In this document: positions 49,001 to 63,050 of the stretch, piece by piece
Layout: each line of letters starts with the position of its first letter
Numbering within the stretch: the stretch's first letter is position 1
Translations under genes and position numbers: made by a program
Notes under the pieces: generated by a model
Told to the model about the DNA's origin: nothing
Database searches by the model: none
Seen by the model: only the letters and a program-made list of their open reading frames with translations
NCBI GenBank assembly: GCA_037833965.1
Contig: AP031355.1
Span: forward strand, 18,315,501-18,379,500
DNA from: Marchantia polymorpha subsp. ruderalis
Lineage: Eukaryota; Streptophyta; Marchantiopsida; Marchantiales; Marchantiaceae
DNA: 64,000 bases
Direction: 5' to 3'

Positions 49001-51876
49001 GTTTATTGTAAGGTGGAGCATAGTAATTTTCAAGCAGTTATAGAATACTTTTATGCTTCAAGTCAGTTGGATCTGGATCTTTGAATCAATCTTCACAAAA
49101 AATGGTGTAATTATTTCCAAGTTAGAAGTAAGGCTCATCTCTTGTTAAGATTATCACCGTTTCGCAATGTAGAGGTTTGAATTTTCTTCAGCTTTAGTTT
49201 ATTACAAAGTGATGAAGAATCTTTAAACGTGTTTTAATGAGGTTACTGCTTAACTAGACCAGACAAAAATGTTTACATATTTGGATTATTCCCAGCTGGT
49301 TTAGATCTTAACCTTTAGCGGACTAAAATCCATCCAACCCCATGCACTGAAATATCTCACAAATCTACAACCTTCCACACCAGCAATGACAACAGTTCCA
49401 AACCCATATCAATAAAGATTCATATATTTGTAGAGGACTAGCCCAAATAAAATTATACATTATAGTATATATAATTTTAAAATTATGAATATCAAAAGAT
49501 GTAGAAACAACATGAAATTATCATATCAAAATAAAAAATTCTTTTATAACCCTAATTATAAATAGATATGGAAAAATTAAAATATAATGATTAGAATAAA
49601 ATTCCTAATAATGTAATATGTTGTACTTATATAGTCTTGCACAATATTTCAATAAATCTTAATGGGAAATTTTTTAAATTTTTTTTAATTTAAAATTTAA
49701 TTTACCTTTAATCAGTTAAACTTGTTAACTAACATTACAAACTCTAACCTATCATCTCTTTGACATAGTCCATAAATGATTCTATGTGTTAAACAAAAGA
49801 AGCATTATTATTACAAACCACAAGATTTCCTTTGACTTTTACAAAAATATGCTGTAAATATTTATATATCTCTATTAACACTCCAATTAAAATATATTTT
49901 TTCTAAAATAAATTATTGTTAAATCAAACTATCAAAGTTTAAACATGAATTAGATAAATAAATCAAATTTTCATTCTCATTTAATTTGAAGTCATGTTAG
50001 AGATTTTTGTGACTATGATTGTCAAATTTGAGTAGGACAAAAATTGTCATAAAAATTTGGTCAACATAATGATGTGTGCTCACATGGCTAATATGATAAA
50101 ATGATGATATGTACCGTTTGATGATAGCTAAAGTGTAATTTATATCAAGAAAATATGAATCTTAATAGAACCTTAAACATCTTAAGTTGTAATAAGTAAT
50201 ATAAAGCTTACCCAAGATAAAGATAAGATTGATTTATGATTGGAATATCCATTTTTGTCAGCAATTCGTATGCTTGGTAGACTAAGAATTGATTGTGATA
50301 GTAAAGTCAACAATTCATGAGCTTGTTTAGTTTCAATTAAATGCCTTAGTTAGAATAAGTTGATAACAACACGTAAGGTACATGCGTGCTTGTTATATAT
50401 ATTTGTCATATCATCAATTCACAAGGAGAGAAATGAATGATGAGATTATGACATTATCTTCTTGCAATTGATAAAAATATCTACATAAGGGGAAAATGAA
50501 TCATTCTAGATATTTTTTATTTTTAAAAGTTGTCTTTCATCTAAAAGTGAATTCATCATTTAATCACTTGTATTGAAATGATATAAAAGCTATTTTTTAT
50601 TTTTCTTGGGTAAAATTAATCTCTAATGGAATAACAAAAAATTGATAGATTTTAAAACTTTATATTATATAAGGATTAGTAAAAATCATTGATTTGCATG
50701 TCAAGAGAGAAAATAATTAAAAAATATGTGGTTTTGTAAATATGAAAAATTTTGAAAAGAGTCTAACATCATATTATTCAGTCTTCATTTTATTTAGCAT
50801 TCATTTCTGTTTCATAAAAATAACATTTTTGGATGTACAATGTGCTTGTCAAAATGAAGATATTATGATTGGAGTAATTAAATTGATGACGCTATTGATA
50901 TTTCTAAGTGTCAAAAACGTATGAAATGATACAATATCATTTATAGAATACATTAATTATTTTTTTTATTTAAATTAAGAATCATCTGCTCTGATTTAAA
51001 TCAACATGTACATTGTCAAAAAAAATTGAAAATAACATTTGGTTAGTAAATATTGATGAATGATATTTTAGAGCTATTGTAAGATAAAACTAATCTTTTG
51101 TGATTTTTATATTGAAAGTTTGAAAGGTTTTCATTTTCACTCTATATTATAATGAGTGAAATAAGCATGAAACATCATTTAATGTGAATGAGTTCTTGAA
51201 TGTGATCATAAATGAGATGAAAGAGTTATGAAAAGCAGTAGTGTAGAAACATACAAGAAATCAAAACATGTGTGATAAAATTTTGGCAAGAGAAAAATTA
51301 TATCGGAAAAATAACGAGTTAGAGAGATGGAAGTTGAAACTTTTGTATTGAAAATATAAGTTAAACCTTAATCAATATTGAGTAGTCACAAATTTATTTA
51401 TTTAAAAAAATAAAAAACGAAGTAATTCTTTTGCTTTGTATGAAAGTTTTGGTAAATGAATATATATTAGAATAATAAAATAATTGAAGTTTTAGAAGAT
51501 TAGATTATGAGAATAAATATACATTTGTTTTATTTTGATACTTCAAATTTTATTGCAAGAATGTTCATGACATTTTCTCTCATAAAAATAATTATTTATC
51601 ATACAATATAATACAACATATGGTGTAAAAAAAAGTTATGACAATCTCATAAAATGGAAAAAATAAGTAAAATTTGTTAAAATGTTAAATTATTGATTGT
51701 TTTAAAACTCAAAAAATAAAATTTTAAATTTGAAGCAAAAAATGTATGCATGAATACATGGAAGAAAATTTGTGACCTCTAAGTATTTGTCATGAATATG
51801 ATTAGGAAAAAAATCTTAGATGTGTTCAAACAAAAACTAAAAGATTAAATACACAAAAAGTTGATTATAGGAAATT

Positions 51877-52320
51877 TTTTCACCATGAATGAAGCAATTT
51901 TAATAGTTAGACAAATGTTAGATGTATCTAGAGCACACATGATGAATCATCAAACATTATCAGATGGATATCAAACATTGAGATTCATTTATTTCAACGT
52001 AATAAAAGTTAAAAAATCTTTGAATTAGAAAAATTATGCAACATCAAAGTTTAGAATAAAAATTCATTAAGCATTGATTCTAAATTTTCCAAAATTATAT
52101 GCAAATAATGAAATGATTTGAGAAAAAACAATAGTTTATAACAATTGGCAATATGCATGTATCCGATTGTCCAATCTTGTCAAACTTGATTGGTACAGTT
52201 CAATGTAGGAATGAACTTTCAAAAATATGGAATCAGTAGAATATGGAAATAATTGATGAAGTAATTTTGAAAAGAAAAATCGGAAATAAATTTGACCCGT
52301 GATCTTATTAGTTACACAAA
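51877..52320 (+). pseudogene. Decayed coding segment in the AT-rich block
   Basis: The plus strand reads STHDESSNIIRWISNIEIHL, FELEKLCNIK and NSLSIDSKFSKIIC in one frame with stops between. It then reads YACIRLSNLVKLDWYSSM and, after a shift, MEIIDEVILKRKIGNKFD. Residue variety (Asp, Glu, His, Arg, Trp, Cys) is higher than expected from plain AT-rich DNA. Several breaks are TAA, TAG or TGA codons one transition away from CAA, CAG or CGA. Family unknown. Confidence 0.35.
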
Positions 52321-54555
52321 ACAAAAGATTGCTAAGTTAGAACAATGATTAAATCATCATGAAATAAGCAAGAGATAAACCTACATAATCTTCATAAATG
52401 ATGTGCTGAAATGAAACAAAGTGATTATTTAAATTAGGTTTTGAGAAAAAAAAATTTCTGATAAAAGACATCGCAAGAAAATTGGTATTGATGTTGATAA
52501 AGGAAAAGAATAAGAAAGTAAATTGCTAAATGCGTAAACAAAAACAATAGATTAATATCACGAAGTGTATAATTATCTATAGGTAGATATAAAATTGCAA
52601 TGAAATGAAAACTATTATATTTAGCTTGATGTTATGTCATTTGTAAAATGTCATGCATGAATTAATATTTTGAATTACATTGAAAAAGAAAATGATAAAA
52701 ATTAGTGATTGAAAAAATTAGCTAAATAGAATTAGATAAAAAAATATCATTTTCTTGTGATTTATGGAATATTTTAAATTTTAAGTGATCTAATTTTAAT
52801 TTTTTTTAACAATTTGTAAAAAAAAAAGTACAATTTGAAAATTTTAAACTATATGTTTATGAAATACACCATTTTTTTCACATAAGAATGTAAATAATAT
52901 TGAAAGCTCCAAGATTTGAAAAAAAACCAGAATTAGTATTGATATTGAAAGATTAGATAAATTGATGTTGATGAGATTAAAAACAATATGTCAAAATAAT
53001 CTATTTATATGCTAAAATATATTGAAAACTCTAAATTTAGAAAGTTGGTATTGATTTCAAAGCCTTAGCAACGTCATTGCTAATATCACGAACGTGAAAT
53101 TATCATAGATTGAATCAGCAAACAATGAAAGACAAGTATGCATAACCTTGTATACATGGTTAATTTGATCAATTTTAAATGACAAAATAGTTCATGAAAT
53201 TGAGTCTAAGAGTCTGCTACAATCAAATTCAGATTCCATTTGAAAATACTTATAAATTAATTTTTTTATAAATATAACCATTTTAAATATCTTGTGATAT
53301 CATTTGATCTCTCTAATGCACATGTTACATTCATGAAATTCATGAACAATAATTTTTGTACTTATGTATTTATTTATCTTATTTTTAATGGCATTTTAAT
53401 ATATACAAAAAATTAGATAGATCATATGCACAAATTACAAGAATAATGTAGAGTTTTGCGATAAATGAATTATATATTAAGCTTTAAAATGTAAGTATGG
53501 AAAATCAGAATTAGACTCCTTGAATCATATAATTATAGTATAAAGAATTCAAATGAAAAATGATCAAACTCAATCAAATAAAATCTAATACTTATTGTTT
53601 TTTATTGCACATTTGTGAAAGAGTTTGCTAATCTAACTCAAGCTAATCAGACTACTCTTCGGTGAGTCCATAGGGCCGCTTTCCAACTGGTGCTAGCGAC
53701 GATTGACTTAAAAAATTGAACATTCTCTTCCTTTTATACCATTTAAGGTCCATGGACATGTTATCCATTGACCTTAATTGTTTTGTCACCTCTGCGAGCT
53801 GACATAACTAACTGCAAAAATCAAGCAACATCAGATTCAAGTATTGACAAACCCGGTATTTTTATGTACGTTTCAATGTTAATGTGGCCCAAAAAAAATT
53901 CCCGGGGCAACGAATCGCAGTAAAGTGAAGGATATAAGAAAAAGAATCCCGAAGAATGCTTTTCAGGATGTTAGCACAGTAAAGACAACAGTAGTAATAG
54001 AAGTAGGAAACATTAAGACTACGTGAAAATAATTACATGAAGAATAGAATGTCGACTCGAAATTCATCAAATGTATTTTCAAGCAATTAAAAGTGATTTG
54101 TTACACAGATCTATTTTCAAATGATATGTAACCAATTGATATATCAAGTTGATTATCAAATTGTCAAGTTTCATAATGAATGACATGAGATATATAATAG
54201 GAAGTAATTTATAGATGATGTTAGGTTTATTTTTAATCTGAAATTTGATGGTAAATAAATATAATATCTTTAGCTATCATACAACAAAGTATAACCATAG
54301 CGTTATAAATATTATTCATAACTATTCATAAACCATAAATTTCATTGTGAAAATTGTTGAGTTTTTTTCAACATTTGGATAAAACACTATTTTTATTCTT
54401 AAAAATTCACTAAAATTTCATTTTTATTTCTTTTGATCAAAATATGACAATAAATAACAAAGTTTTCAATAATTCTTTGCAATTTCATTTATAATTGATC
54501 TATGTGATGAAGTTGACATGTTTTATCAAGTACAAAACCTGAAATGTGATAAACA

Positions 54556-54798
54556 ATGATAAGTTTCATAAATTCAACAAGTTTAGTAAATCACTTTTTA
54601 CATATAATTATCATCAAAATTACTATCAAAAATTTATTCACTGAAGTTAATAGATGTGTTGATAGAAACATCAAATTTTTATCACATATTACTAAAATGT
54701 TTTTTATAAAACATTGTGTTACTGATAAAAATTTATTACTGACAATTATTTTAAATAAACTCAAATTATGTTATCACATTATTACGTATGTCTCATAA
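54556..54798 (+). CDS. 80-codon ORF in AT-rich DNA, uncertain
   Basis: An ATG-started frame with a hydrophobic first part and the stretch LFTEVNRCVDRNIKFLSHIT. It is the longest open frame in this block. In DNA with roughly three quarters A+T a run this long can still arise by chance across 64 kb, and no family is evident. It could be a surviving piece of the same relic class. Confidence 0.2.
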   Translation: MISFINSTSLVNHFLHIIIIKITIKNLFTEVNRCVDRNIKFLSHITKMFFIKHCVTDKNLLLTIILNKLKLCYHIITYVS

Positions 54799-57700
54799 AA
54801 ATCAATTTTTAAAAGCCTTATCTTGATAACTTGAGATTTTTGAAATTTAAATATATTGTCATCATAATTAACTTGTGATCATACTTGATACTAAAAACTT
54901 TATTTTATCAAGAAATTATATTAAATTAACCATGTCATTTTTTTTTCAAATAGTACAATAACATGCCAAAATTTGTATTCATAGTTATAGATAACGAAAA
55001 ATTCAAATTAAAAAGAAAGTGACATTTTGGTATAATTTTGTGTGTGTTAAACTTGATTGTTATCATTTCATTAATAAATTATGTATTTTATCATGCATTC
55101 AAAATCAATAAAAAATATAAAAAAACTCATAATATTATGTATATAAAATTTGTAATAAATTTTAAATTTTATTGAAAAATAATCATGTCAAATGATGTAT
55201 GTATTTATGTCAAAAATATCTATGAATTTGAAAACATCGTCAATAATTTTCTTGAAATCACTAGATTAAAAAAAATTATTCTCTTAAAAAAATTAACATT
55301 ACGTGAGTTTTTATGATGTATTATAATCAAAAATAAGTTTTTTTCAACAAATAATATAGTGAAAAAATATTAAATATTTAAAAGATAAATCAAATGTTTA
55401 ATTATTATAATTTGATTTTACTATGTTATAGTAATCAAATGATTTTTTTAACGGCTTACTATTATAAAATATTTGTTTTTTATAATAATTTAAAAAAAAA
55501 CTTTGAATATTTCTTTACAAAAGTGTTTGGAGCAAATTTTGTAATAATTGTAAGTTAATGCAATGAATTATGAAAGTTTCAAGGTATTGATTAAAAATAT
55601 TTTCAAAATATTAAATCAACTGATAAAATATTTATTTGATCAATATAATATGTTATATTAAGTTTTGAATTTACAAAATTTGATTTTTCATAAAAAAACT
55701 CAAATTTTGTTTAAAAATTGAGTAAAAAATATGATTAAAATTCATTAATATTAATAGGGATACATATATAATTTATCAAAGGATCAAAATTGAGATCAAT
55801 AAAAAAATCAAATAAATAATACTAGTAAGTTTAAGATCTGATTTCAAAATATTTGTTAAGATGAAATTTAGATTTATAAGATCTAAAATGATTCTTATTT
55901 ATTAAATTTATATAAAAATATAAAATAAGATAACATTTTGTGCAAAAATAAAATCTGTTTCGATCTAAGTTAGCTTTGTCATACATTTACAATTTTTATA
56001 TGTGATATAGTTAATTGTGAAACAAAAATTTGACAAGAAAATTTAAAAGCTTGTATAACGTTCTTATATGAAATTTATTAATTTTTTGTCCAAAAATAAC
56101 AATCTTGCTATGTGAGGTAATCAAATTTGTAAACATTAAAATTCACAAATGAATTTCATTCTTTTGATTTGTTGAAATCATGCTCATTCATGTTTCAAAA
56201 TGATAATTTTTTTTAAATATACACTTAATATATAGTTATATAATGTTTTTTTAGTGATTTCTTCCTCTTTTTTGTTTATTTATGACTTAATTTGTTCCCG
56301 CTTTGTTTTATATTTATAATTTGATTTTGAAGTGTTAATGCTCTTATGTATGCTCAAATGTGAGCATAAATTACAAATGATCAAACATTTCATGATTTTT
56401 TTATTTAAAAAGATTTAAAATTTTTAATTTGCTAATTGCATGGAATAATAACAAATTTTAGTTTGGATTTGTTAACATATCATGAGTTCTTAATTTCATT
56501 GTGATGCAATTCTAAATTTCAATATATGTTGAATTGTTGTATTGTTGTAAATGATATATTGATGTCTTAATGGATTTTAATATTTATTGGATCAAATATT
56601 TGGGTATAAATGTATTTATCTTGAATGAAATATGATAATGATTTGGGCAATTAGAATTTATTAAAAAATCTTGATCTTGAATCTATAAATCATAGATATA
56701 AACTTGATCTTAGTTTGGATTGAGAACTCACGTTTTTTCTTTCCTGTAAAACATGGATAATATGTGTGAATCACACATTTTTTTAATTGATTCTCATTAA
56801 AATCTGATTATCAATTTAAATGATTTTGTAAAGTATACATGAATAGATTAAGCAATATAGATGTATCAACAAAATCTTATGTGCATTTAGAGGTTTTGCT
56901 TATGTATTATTACCAAGCTTTCTAACCTGAAATAAAATTTTTTTTCATGATAGAATTAGCAATAGATAGAGTTTCAAACAAAAATGGAGTATTTGAAACA
57001 ATATTAATAATCCAATTACATCGTCAGTACATCAGATTTTGTGTTAAATGGAGTGAGTAAATCTTTACAAAATCGAAGGTCACATGTTTCAATTATATGT
57101 TAAACTATTTTTCTCTATTGAGATGGCAAAAGGATGAGGCTTGACGAGTTGCAACAAATGCAACTTTTGCGACATAAAAGTAAGATTAATCTTTGTGAAT
57201 CATATACTTGAATGTGTACGTTGATGGATTTCACAATGGGATGATTGAGTCACAAGATGTATATTATTGATAGTCTACATTATATAACTTATTAAGACAT
57301 AAGGCAGAGAACTGTTTGGAACTGTTTGGAACTTGGAACGTTTGGAACTGTTTTTGAGAGTGGCGACACTTCAGATTAGCAAAGATTTTACCAACTACAT
57401 CAGCTGCTTTGCATCATCTATCTACAACACATACTGGAATGATTTTAATAGACAAGATTGATAAGTTCCACCATCTTGATGAAATTGATGTATGATTGAG
57501 ACCGATGCCATCATTTCCATATCAACAAACATATGCTCTCAAGATATTTTAGATAAAAAAAAATTCATCTAATTCTATTTAGATGAATTCTATTCTAGGT
57601 AATTCTATTTTAAATCTCCGTTTGTTCTAGCATCTTGTTCTAAAATTAGGTCTGAATAAATTGAACTAGTATGCCACGACTTTAAGCCAATCAACCAGAC

Positions 57701-58274
57701 CCATCTACAACGATTATCGATGAGGAAAAAATGCATCTATGCTAACAGCAAATATAAGTTGTTCATGCTTTCGTTCCGTTTATACAAGTAGGCTCAAAAA
57801 GCTATCGAGTCACATCCTACAAATTCAGGTTAATGTTCAAAACACACACAGAGGTGAGTGGTACTAAGTATCATTATGTAATCTATTTTCTTAAGCACTC
57901 ATGCTAACAAAAACCGGTTGGGATGCTATGGGAGTATGGAGACACTTTGATCTCGATAGTTGGGATATAGTCTATACAAAAGAAATTTCCCTTTGCGATG
58001 CTATTGGTTGGAGCTCATTCCCCCAATCCTGGTTTTCCCCAATTTTTTCCATCTATTTCGTCGTAGATATAGAAGAAGAAGACTCGCTATAACCGTCAAT
58101 ATTTAGTGTTGTAATAAATTAGTAGAAAAAATATAATATATTTTATGGTTATAGCGAGTGCTCTTCCAGCTAAATGGAGAAGAAAAAAAAGCCTGTTCAA
58201 GCCCAGACGACAAGCCCAGAATACAGAGCAACAAATATTCGGTGAGTGGCCGGGAAAGCCTCAATGTGGCCATT

Positions 58275-58303
58275 CCGGGCTTCGTCCCTCGCACGAAGCC
58301 CGG
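58275..58303. repeat. GC-rich perfect hairpin
   Basis: CCGGGCTTCGT (58275-58285) and ACGAAGCCCGG (58293-58303) pair exactly around a 7-base loop. It lies in the GC-rich leader about 580 bases upstream of the zinc-tail protein start. If transcribed it would form a stable stem in the 5' UTR. Confidence 0.85.
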
Positions 58304-58880
58304 CCGACATTCCGAACGTCGTCCCCGTTCTGAGAGCGCCTTGTGGTCCATGTCTTTCGCTGGTCGGACTGCAGCCTCAAACGAGACTCAGAACGCGCCA
58401 CGCTGGCCGCTCGGGTGGCCGCCACGTCCACAGACCAGTGCAGTCCACACTTCCTCGGGCTGGATGGACTCGATTCTGTGGGCCTCCCTTCCGGTGAGTT
58501 GTGAATCTCTCGTTCCATTGGCGTTGCCTTCCGGTCCTAATGGAGCCGATTAGCAGGCTTCCTGCGCTAATTAAATCTGATTACAGCTGCGTAATGACGG
58601 CCTTCGTGTGCTGCGCTTGAGCTTTAGATCATGCTTAGCGGCACTAAATGGACTTTGAATCGCCTCGACGACGAATTAAGCCCTGATCTCGTCACACGGG
58701 CCACCACTGGAAAATTGCGTTGCAGTGGCTTGAGATCGGCTGAGAATCGCTGCGCACCGAATTCCGAGTGCTGTGCAATTCGGCTTCGGCAGCCGGAGGC
58801 GCAGAGCGGATTCGGAGGGCAAGTGCACGGAGGTGTCGGAGCTGCCAGAGGAAGTGGGAATTTACTCGTTCTCGCACGCG

Positions 58881-60543
58881 ATGGCTGCAATTTCTGCAGC
58901 CCCGTGTGGACTATGCGGAGCGAGCGATCGTTTGAGCAGCCGTGCTGCCTCGAGAGGTAGCCAGCCGGTGCACGGGGGCATGGGTGTACAGGTGGGCAAG
59001 CAACCGAGTGGCATGCGAGTGCGAGCGCAAGCGAAGAAATCCGGAGATGGGGAAGAAAAGGAGAAGGAGAAGAGCAAAACGTCCTTGTTCACGAGCATAA
59101 CTGATGCGCTGGATTTCGCCCAGACGAGGTCCGAGAAGGATGCCGAGCTTCTGGAGGACGCTCGCTCTGCCACCAAGTCAGGCGAGAAGATGAGCCGAGA
59201 ACAGGTACGCGCATGTGACTGACTGGGCGATTTCATAATTCACAAATCTGAGTTCTGTAAACTTCGAATCTTCACTCTGGAACAGGTCTTTGAATGGTTG
59301 TAGTCCGCTGACGAGTTTTGGGGGCAATTCTCAAGAGGATGGCTACTTTCGATGTGTCGGATTGTCTCCTAGCAGTACCAATAGTATCTCCTAGTTTCTG
59401 GCTACAGATGTTTATGCTTTCAGCGCATCACCATTTGGATCTTACGGAGTCTGAATTCCTCCTGGCTGTTTCACCTCTCCTCAACGGGCTACACTCAAAA
59501 TTACGAGGGAACCATGGTGATCTTTGTTGAAATTCCGTTCTCCCTGTCATCCCTTCCTTTACATCGTTTTCCCGTTTCACTGTTGTTTCGTACCTCCATG
59601 CCATCCCAATTCTGTATGTACAGATCATGGATAAAAAATTGAGGATAGAGCCCATGCTACTGGCACCACCCTTTGTCCTTGCCCGTCGGCCAGACACGTT
59701 TCTGTCCAATGGCGCACTGGCAGTAAGTTCCACCGCTGCTCCATCAGCGCCTGACTTATGCCGCAATCTGCTGTAAGTCAGGGTGACGTCTCCGTTCTGT
59801 TCTCATCCCCGTGCATCATGATTTCCCGTTCTTCTCACGGGAATTCTAGCGTCAATTGTGTGCTCTGAAGCTTGCGGTCACACTCGAAAGGGAATTCCGT
59901 AGCGTAAGCTGAGCGAGAACTTCCCCACGCAAGCTTGGCTGACGATGTTTCGTGCAGGGACGGACCGGATGAAGTGATGCTGGATCTCGTGGTTTTCTCG
60001 ATACTTCTTCATGTCTGCTGAGGAAGAGGCAGTCAGTGGAGAGATAACACAATGGTCGATGATGATGATGATGATGCTAACTCAACTCTCGTGGGATGGC
60101 AGTACGGTGCCTTGAGAAGGAAAATCGGCGGAACCTACAAGGACTTCTTCAAGGACTCGATCGATGGTGCGTTAATTCTCCCTCTCGACTCCTCCGATCC
60201 CTGAAAGAAAATGCAGATTCTGGGAACGTGGACCAACCTCTGTCAAGCCCCCAAAGTATTTTTCCGTGCACGAGTTAAACGTGATAGATTGCATGCACTT
60301 CTCTGTTGTCTGAATCGTTGGAACTCGGCGATAATGAATTGCGGATTCGCTTACACTCATGGCCGACTGGCAGTTATCGGAGACTACGTCGATGATGGGT
60401 GGGTCGACAAGAAGTGCCGCTACTGCAAGAAGGACACCAGCAACGATGCTCGAACTGTCGACAATATGGGACGCTATGCGCACGTAGCGTGCATGGAGAA
60501 GGCCAGCAGCGGCAACTTTTTCTCGCGCCTCTTCGGAAAATAG
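58881..60543 (+). CDS. Plastid-type protein with C-x2-C...H-x2-C tail
   Basis: Three exons, 58881-59204, 60103-60166 and 60374-60543, joining in phase over GT-AG introns; 558 nt, 185 residues plus stop. The first 50 residues (MAAISAAPCGLCGASDRLSS onward, ending near MRVRAQAKK) look like a chloroplast transit peptide. A Lys/Glu-rich stretch then leads into SLFTSITDALDFAQTRSEKD. Exon 2 encodes YGALRRKIGGTYKDFFKDSI, a block I recognise as conserved in plant plastid proteins of unknown role. Exon 3 has C144-x2-C147 and H166-x2-C169 (CRYCKKD...HVACMEK), a probable single zinc site, and ends FFSRLFGK. An AATAAA lies at 60957-60962. No enzymatic motif is present. Function unknown; a zinc-bound assembly or RNA/protein-binding factor is conceivable. 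Confidence 0.88.
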
Positions 60544-63050
60544 ATCATCGCTTCTCTGATGGATTTGGCAAGGTCTTAGCTCTTTGTCACATAGAACTCT
60601 CTTGCTTGCTGGCTCGTGCTTGTAATCAGATATTCAAGTCCACATGGCTGTGTGTACCAGGTGGGCACAATCTGCCATCAAAATAGGACAGAGCAGGCCA
60701 TTTTTTCGAAGCCCATGACCCTTGTGTCAAAGCCTCTTAGTGCAGCAAGATGAGCGCAAGCATTGTTCACACACGTCTCTCCTCAGTCTGAGCAGTACTG
60801 CCTACCTACCAAATGTAGAAGCTAATCCTGAACAGTCGGGCTTATAGTCGAGGCATAATGTCGGAACGTAAAGGATCACCATTCAGTTCGAAGGACTTTC
60901 ATGTTCCGTGGTTCTATGTATCTTTCTACCACCTGAAACTGGCTACTCCATATTGTAATAAATCCTCATCATACTCCACTCCTGAGTGCGTTAAAAGCAT
61001 GAACTGCGACACGTTTTCTCATTTGCAAACATCGATTGTTGTTGCTTTCGTTCGTGTCCACTGAGTCCAATTAAGTCCAGACGTGGTTGTCGGCAAACAC
61101 GACTGAACCAACCGAATCAGGTGTGATTTGTGTAAGTATTCACCATCAAGGTCTCAGGTCCGGCTTACTGTGAGAAAATATGGGAGGAGAGGGAGTCTTG
61201 CAGTATCACTCGTTACAGAATACTGTGTTATCAGCGACACTATTTCTTTGCTTTCCAGATAATACAAAGGCAACTCAGCAACGAAAGCATGCATACCAGT
61301 GAAAAGTATCTAAATTCATCTCCACTGGATTCCAGAATGAAAACACTGTCCAGATGAATCAAGGCGAGACCAACAAGTGTTGACGCACGGAGCGTTAACA
61401 CGTTCTTTTCCACCAAACCCCCGTACAAACTAAAGGATGCGATGAGAAGGTTGGTTCATATACACATCCACCGGACATATGTCGAATGATAATCCAAACA
61501 ATCGAACGTGACGGGCATTGTGTATCTCGAGAATCAGCCGTCGGGGCAACGTGGTACATAGGCTTAAACATCAGCAGCAGTCCACAGGTACTGAGAAAAT
61601 GTGTCGAATAACACATCTGGAGTCAGAAGTGGGAATGTCGCACTTTCAAAACGTGTGATAGAGGAAGATATCTCCAGCGCAGCGGTCCATGGTCGGAGAC
61701 ATGATTACGACCATATAAGCTTCTTCCTTGTAGCTCCCAATGAAGAGCGAGAAAAAAGAACGGAAAAAAAGATAGTGAACTCGCAAATTCATCTAGTGTT
61801 CCTGAAAGCATCTTAGTTTTTTCTTGTAGTTCGTAGACTAAATACTCATGTTAGCTCAAGATTCAAGCACAAGAATGTAAATTCTCAAGTACATAGGGAG
61901 CAATGTTAGCTTGTTATTTTCTAGTCAGCGATTGTTCTCGTATATCGAGGTAGGTTCGGAATAAGCTGATGAGAGAAGTTGCTAGAATGGAACACAGAGG
62001 CGGTTGAGAACGACTCCAAGATTCTATAGTAGACGGTGCAATGATAATCTTACAGGGTTTGTTGCCACAGACTATTCCCTATGTCTGCAAACGGTTTACA
62101 GCTCTTTGTCTCTAGAACCAACTGGCGAACAGCTGGTTCTAGACACAGCAGCTGCTATGGCCTCAACTACACACCTGCGCTGGTGTAGACTACAACAAGG
62201 ATCAAATTTCCGCAGAACTGGAGGGAACGCTTTGTTACCTTGAAGACAATAATACAGAAGAGCGCTGACTTTGCCGGAGAGTGCTGCATCGTCAAAACCA
62301 GTAGGACCCGGAGAAAAGTTGGCACTTCAGTGAAATGCATATAGGTTCTATGAATGATCAGGTTTCAAACCTATGATGATGTAGATTCGGTGAAAGATTA
62401 AGATTGATCGACTCCGAAGGCATGAATATGCATGAATCTCCACCAAAACACTGAGAAAACACTACCGCTATTTGTCTGATCCTGATCCTGAGTCCAGCCC
62501 CTGAGGCTCTACGATTCAGTTCTTTGGACGGCTATTCGTCTCATCGATCGTTTCATGTAATATTCCTCGACTTCATCGAACCTTAAACCCCGAGCATCGA
62601 GCCATACGAGCTTTGAAAACATGTATTATGTGATTCCATGCTAATATATTCATTTTGACGCTTCAATACATTTTTGCACATAAGAATAATAACAGAGTCA
62701 GTCTCTTGCAGTATTCAAACTACCGAGCACATTCAGCGTTACTGTTGAAGTAGGCAGATTGCAGATTTCATTGCATTGTATTGATTCGTAAAATGACGTA
62801 GAGAGGGGACGTTTCGAGTTTATTTCGATATAGCTCAATTGGTCATCACCAGACTGCAACATATTTTTCAATATATATTGGTCTAAGATTTCAAAATATA
62901 TATGGCTATATTTCTAACATAAATGATTAAAAGTGATAAAAATATTGCTATAATTTGGTTTTTTTCTAACTAATACTATTATATGATAAATATTAATAGT
63001 ATTCTATTTCGAATATGCAAATTTGTTTTCAAAACTGAAATACGCATCGT
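60544..63050. other. Intergenic DNA between two plus-strand units
   Basis: The first 450 bases probably hold the 3' UTR of the zinc-tail gene, with AATAAA at 60957-60962. The rest shows only short overlapping frames on both strands. A hairpin lies at 62111-62143. From about 62640 to 63010 the DNA is AT-rich. No gene is supported. Confidence 0.5.
62111..62143. repeat. Perfect 10-bp inverted repeat
   Basis: TCTAGAACCA (62111-62120) and TGGTTCTAGA (62134-62143) pair exactly with a 13-base spacer. No other context suggests a terminator or element end. Confidence 0.85.

Larger units (their letters stand above)
49000..57800. other. AT-rich block with scattered coding relics
   Basis: Nearly 9 kb of AT-rich DNA with no intact gene. 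Protein-like fragments at 51877-52320 and 54556-54798 are listed separately. A GC-richer island at about 53640-53960 (CATAGGGCCGCTTTCC, CCCGGGGCAACG) stands out sharply and may be a piece of a younger insertion. A short direct repeat of GGAACTGTTT-like words occurs at 57311-57351. Confidence 0.55.
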
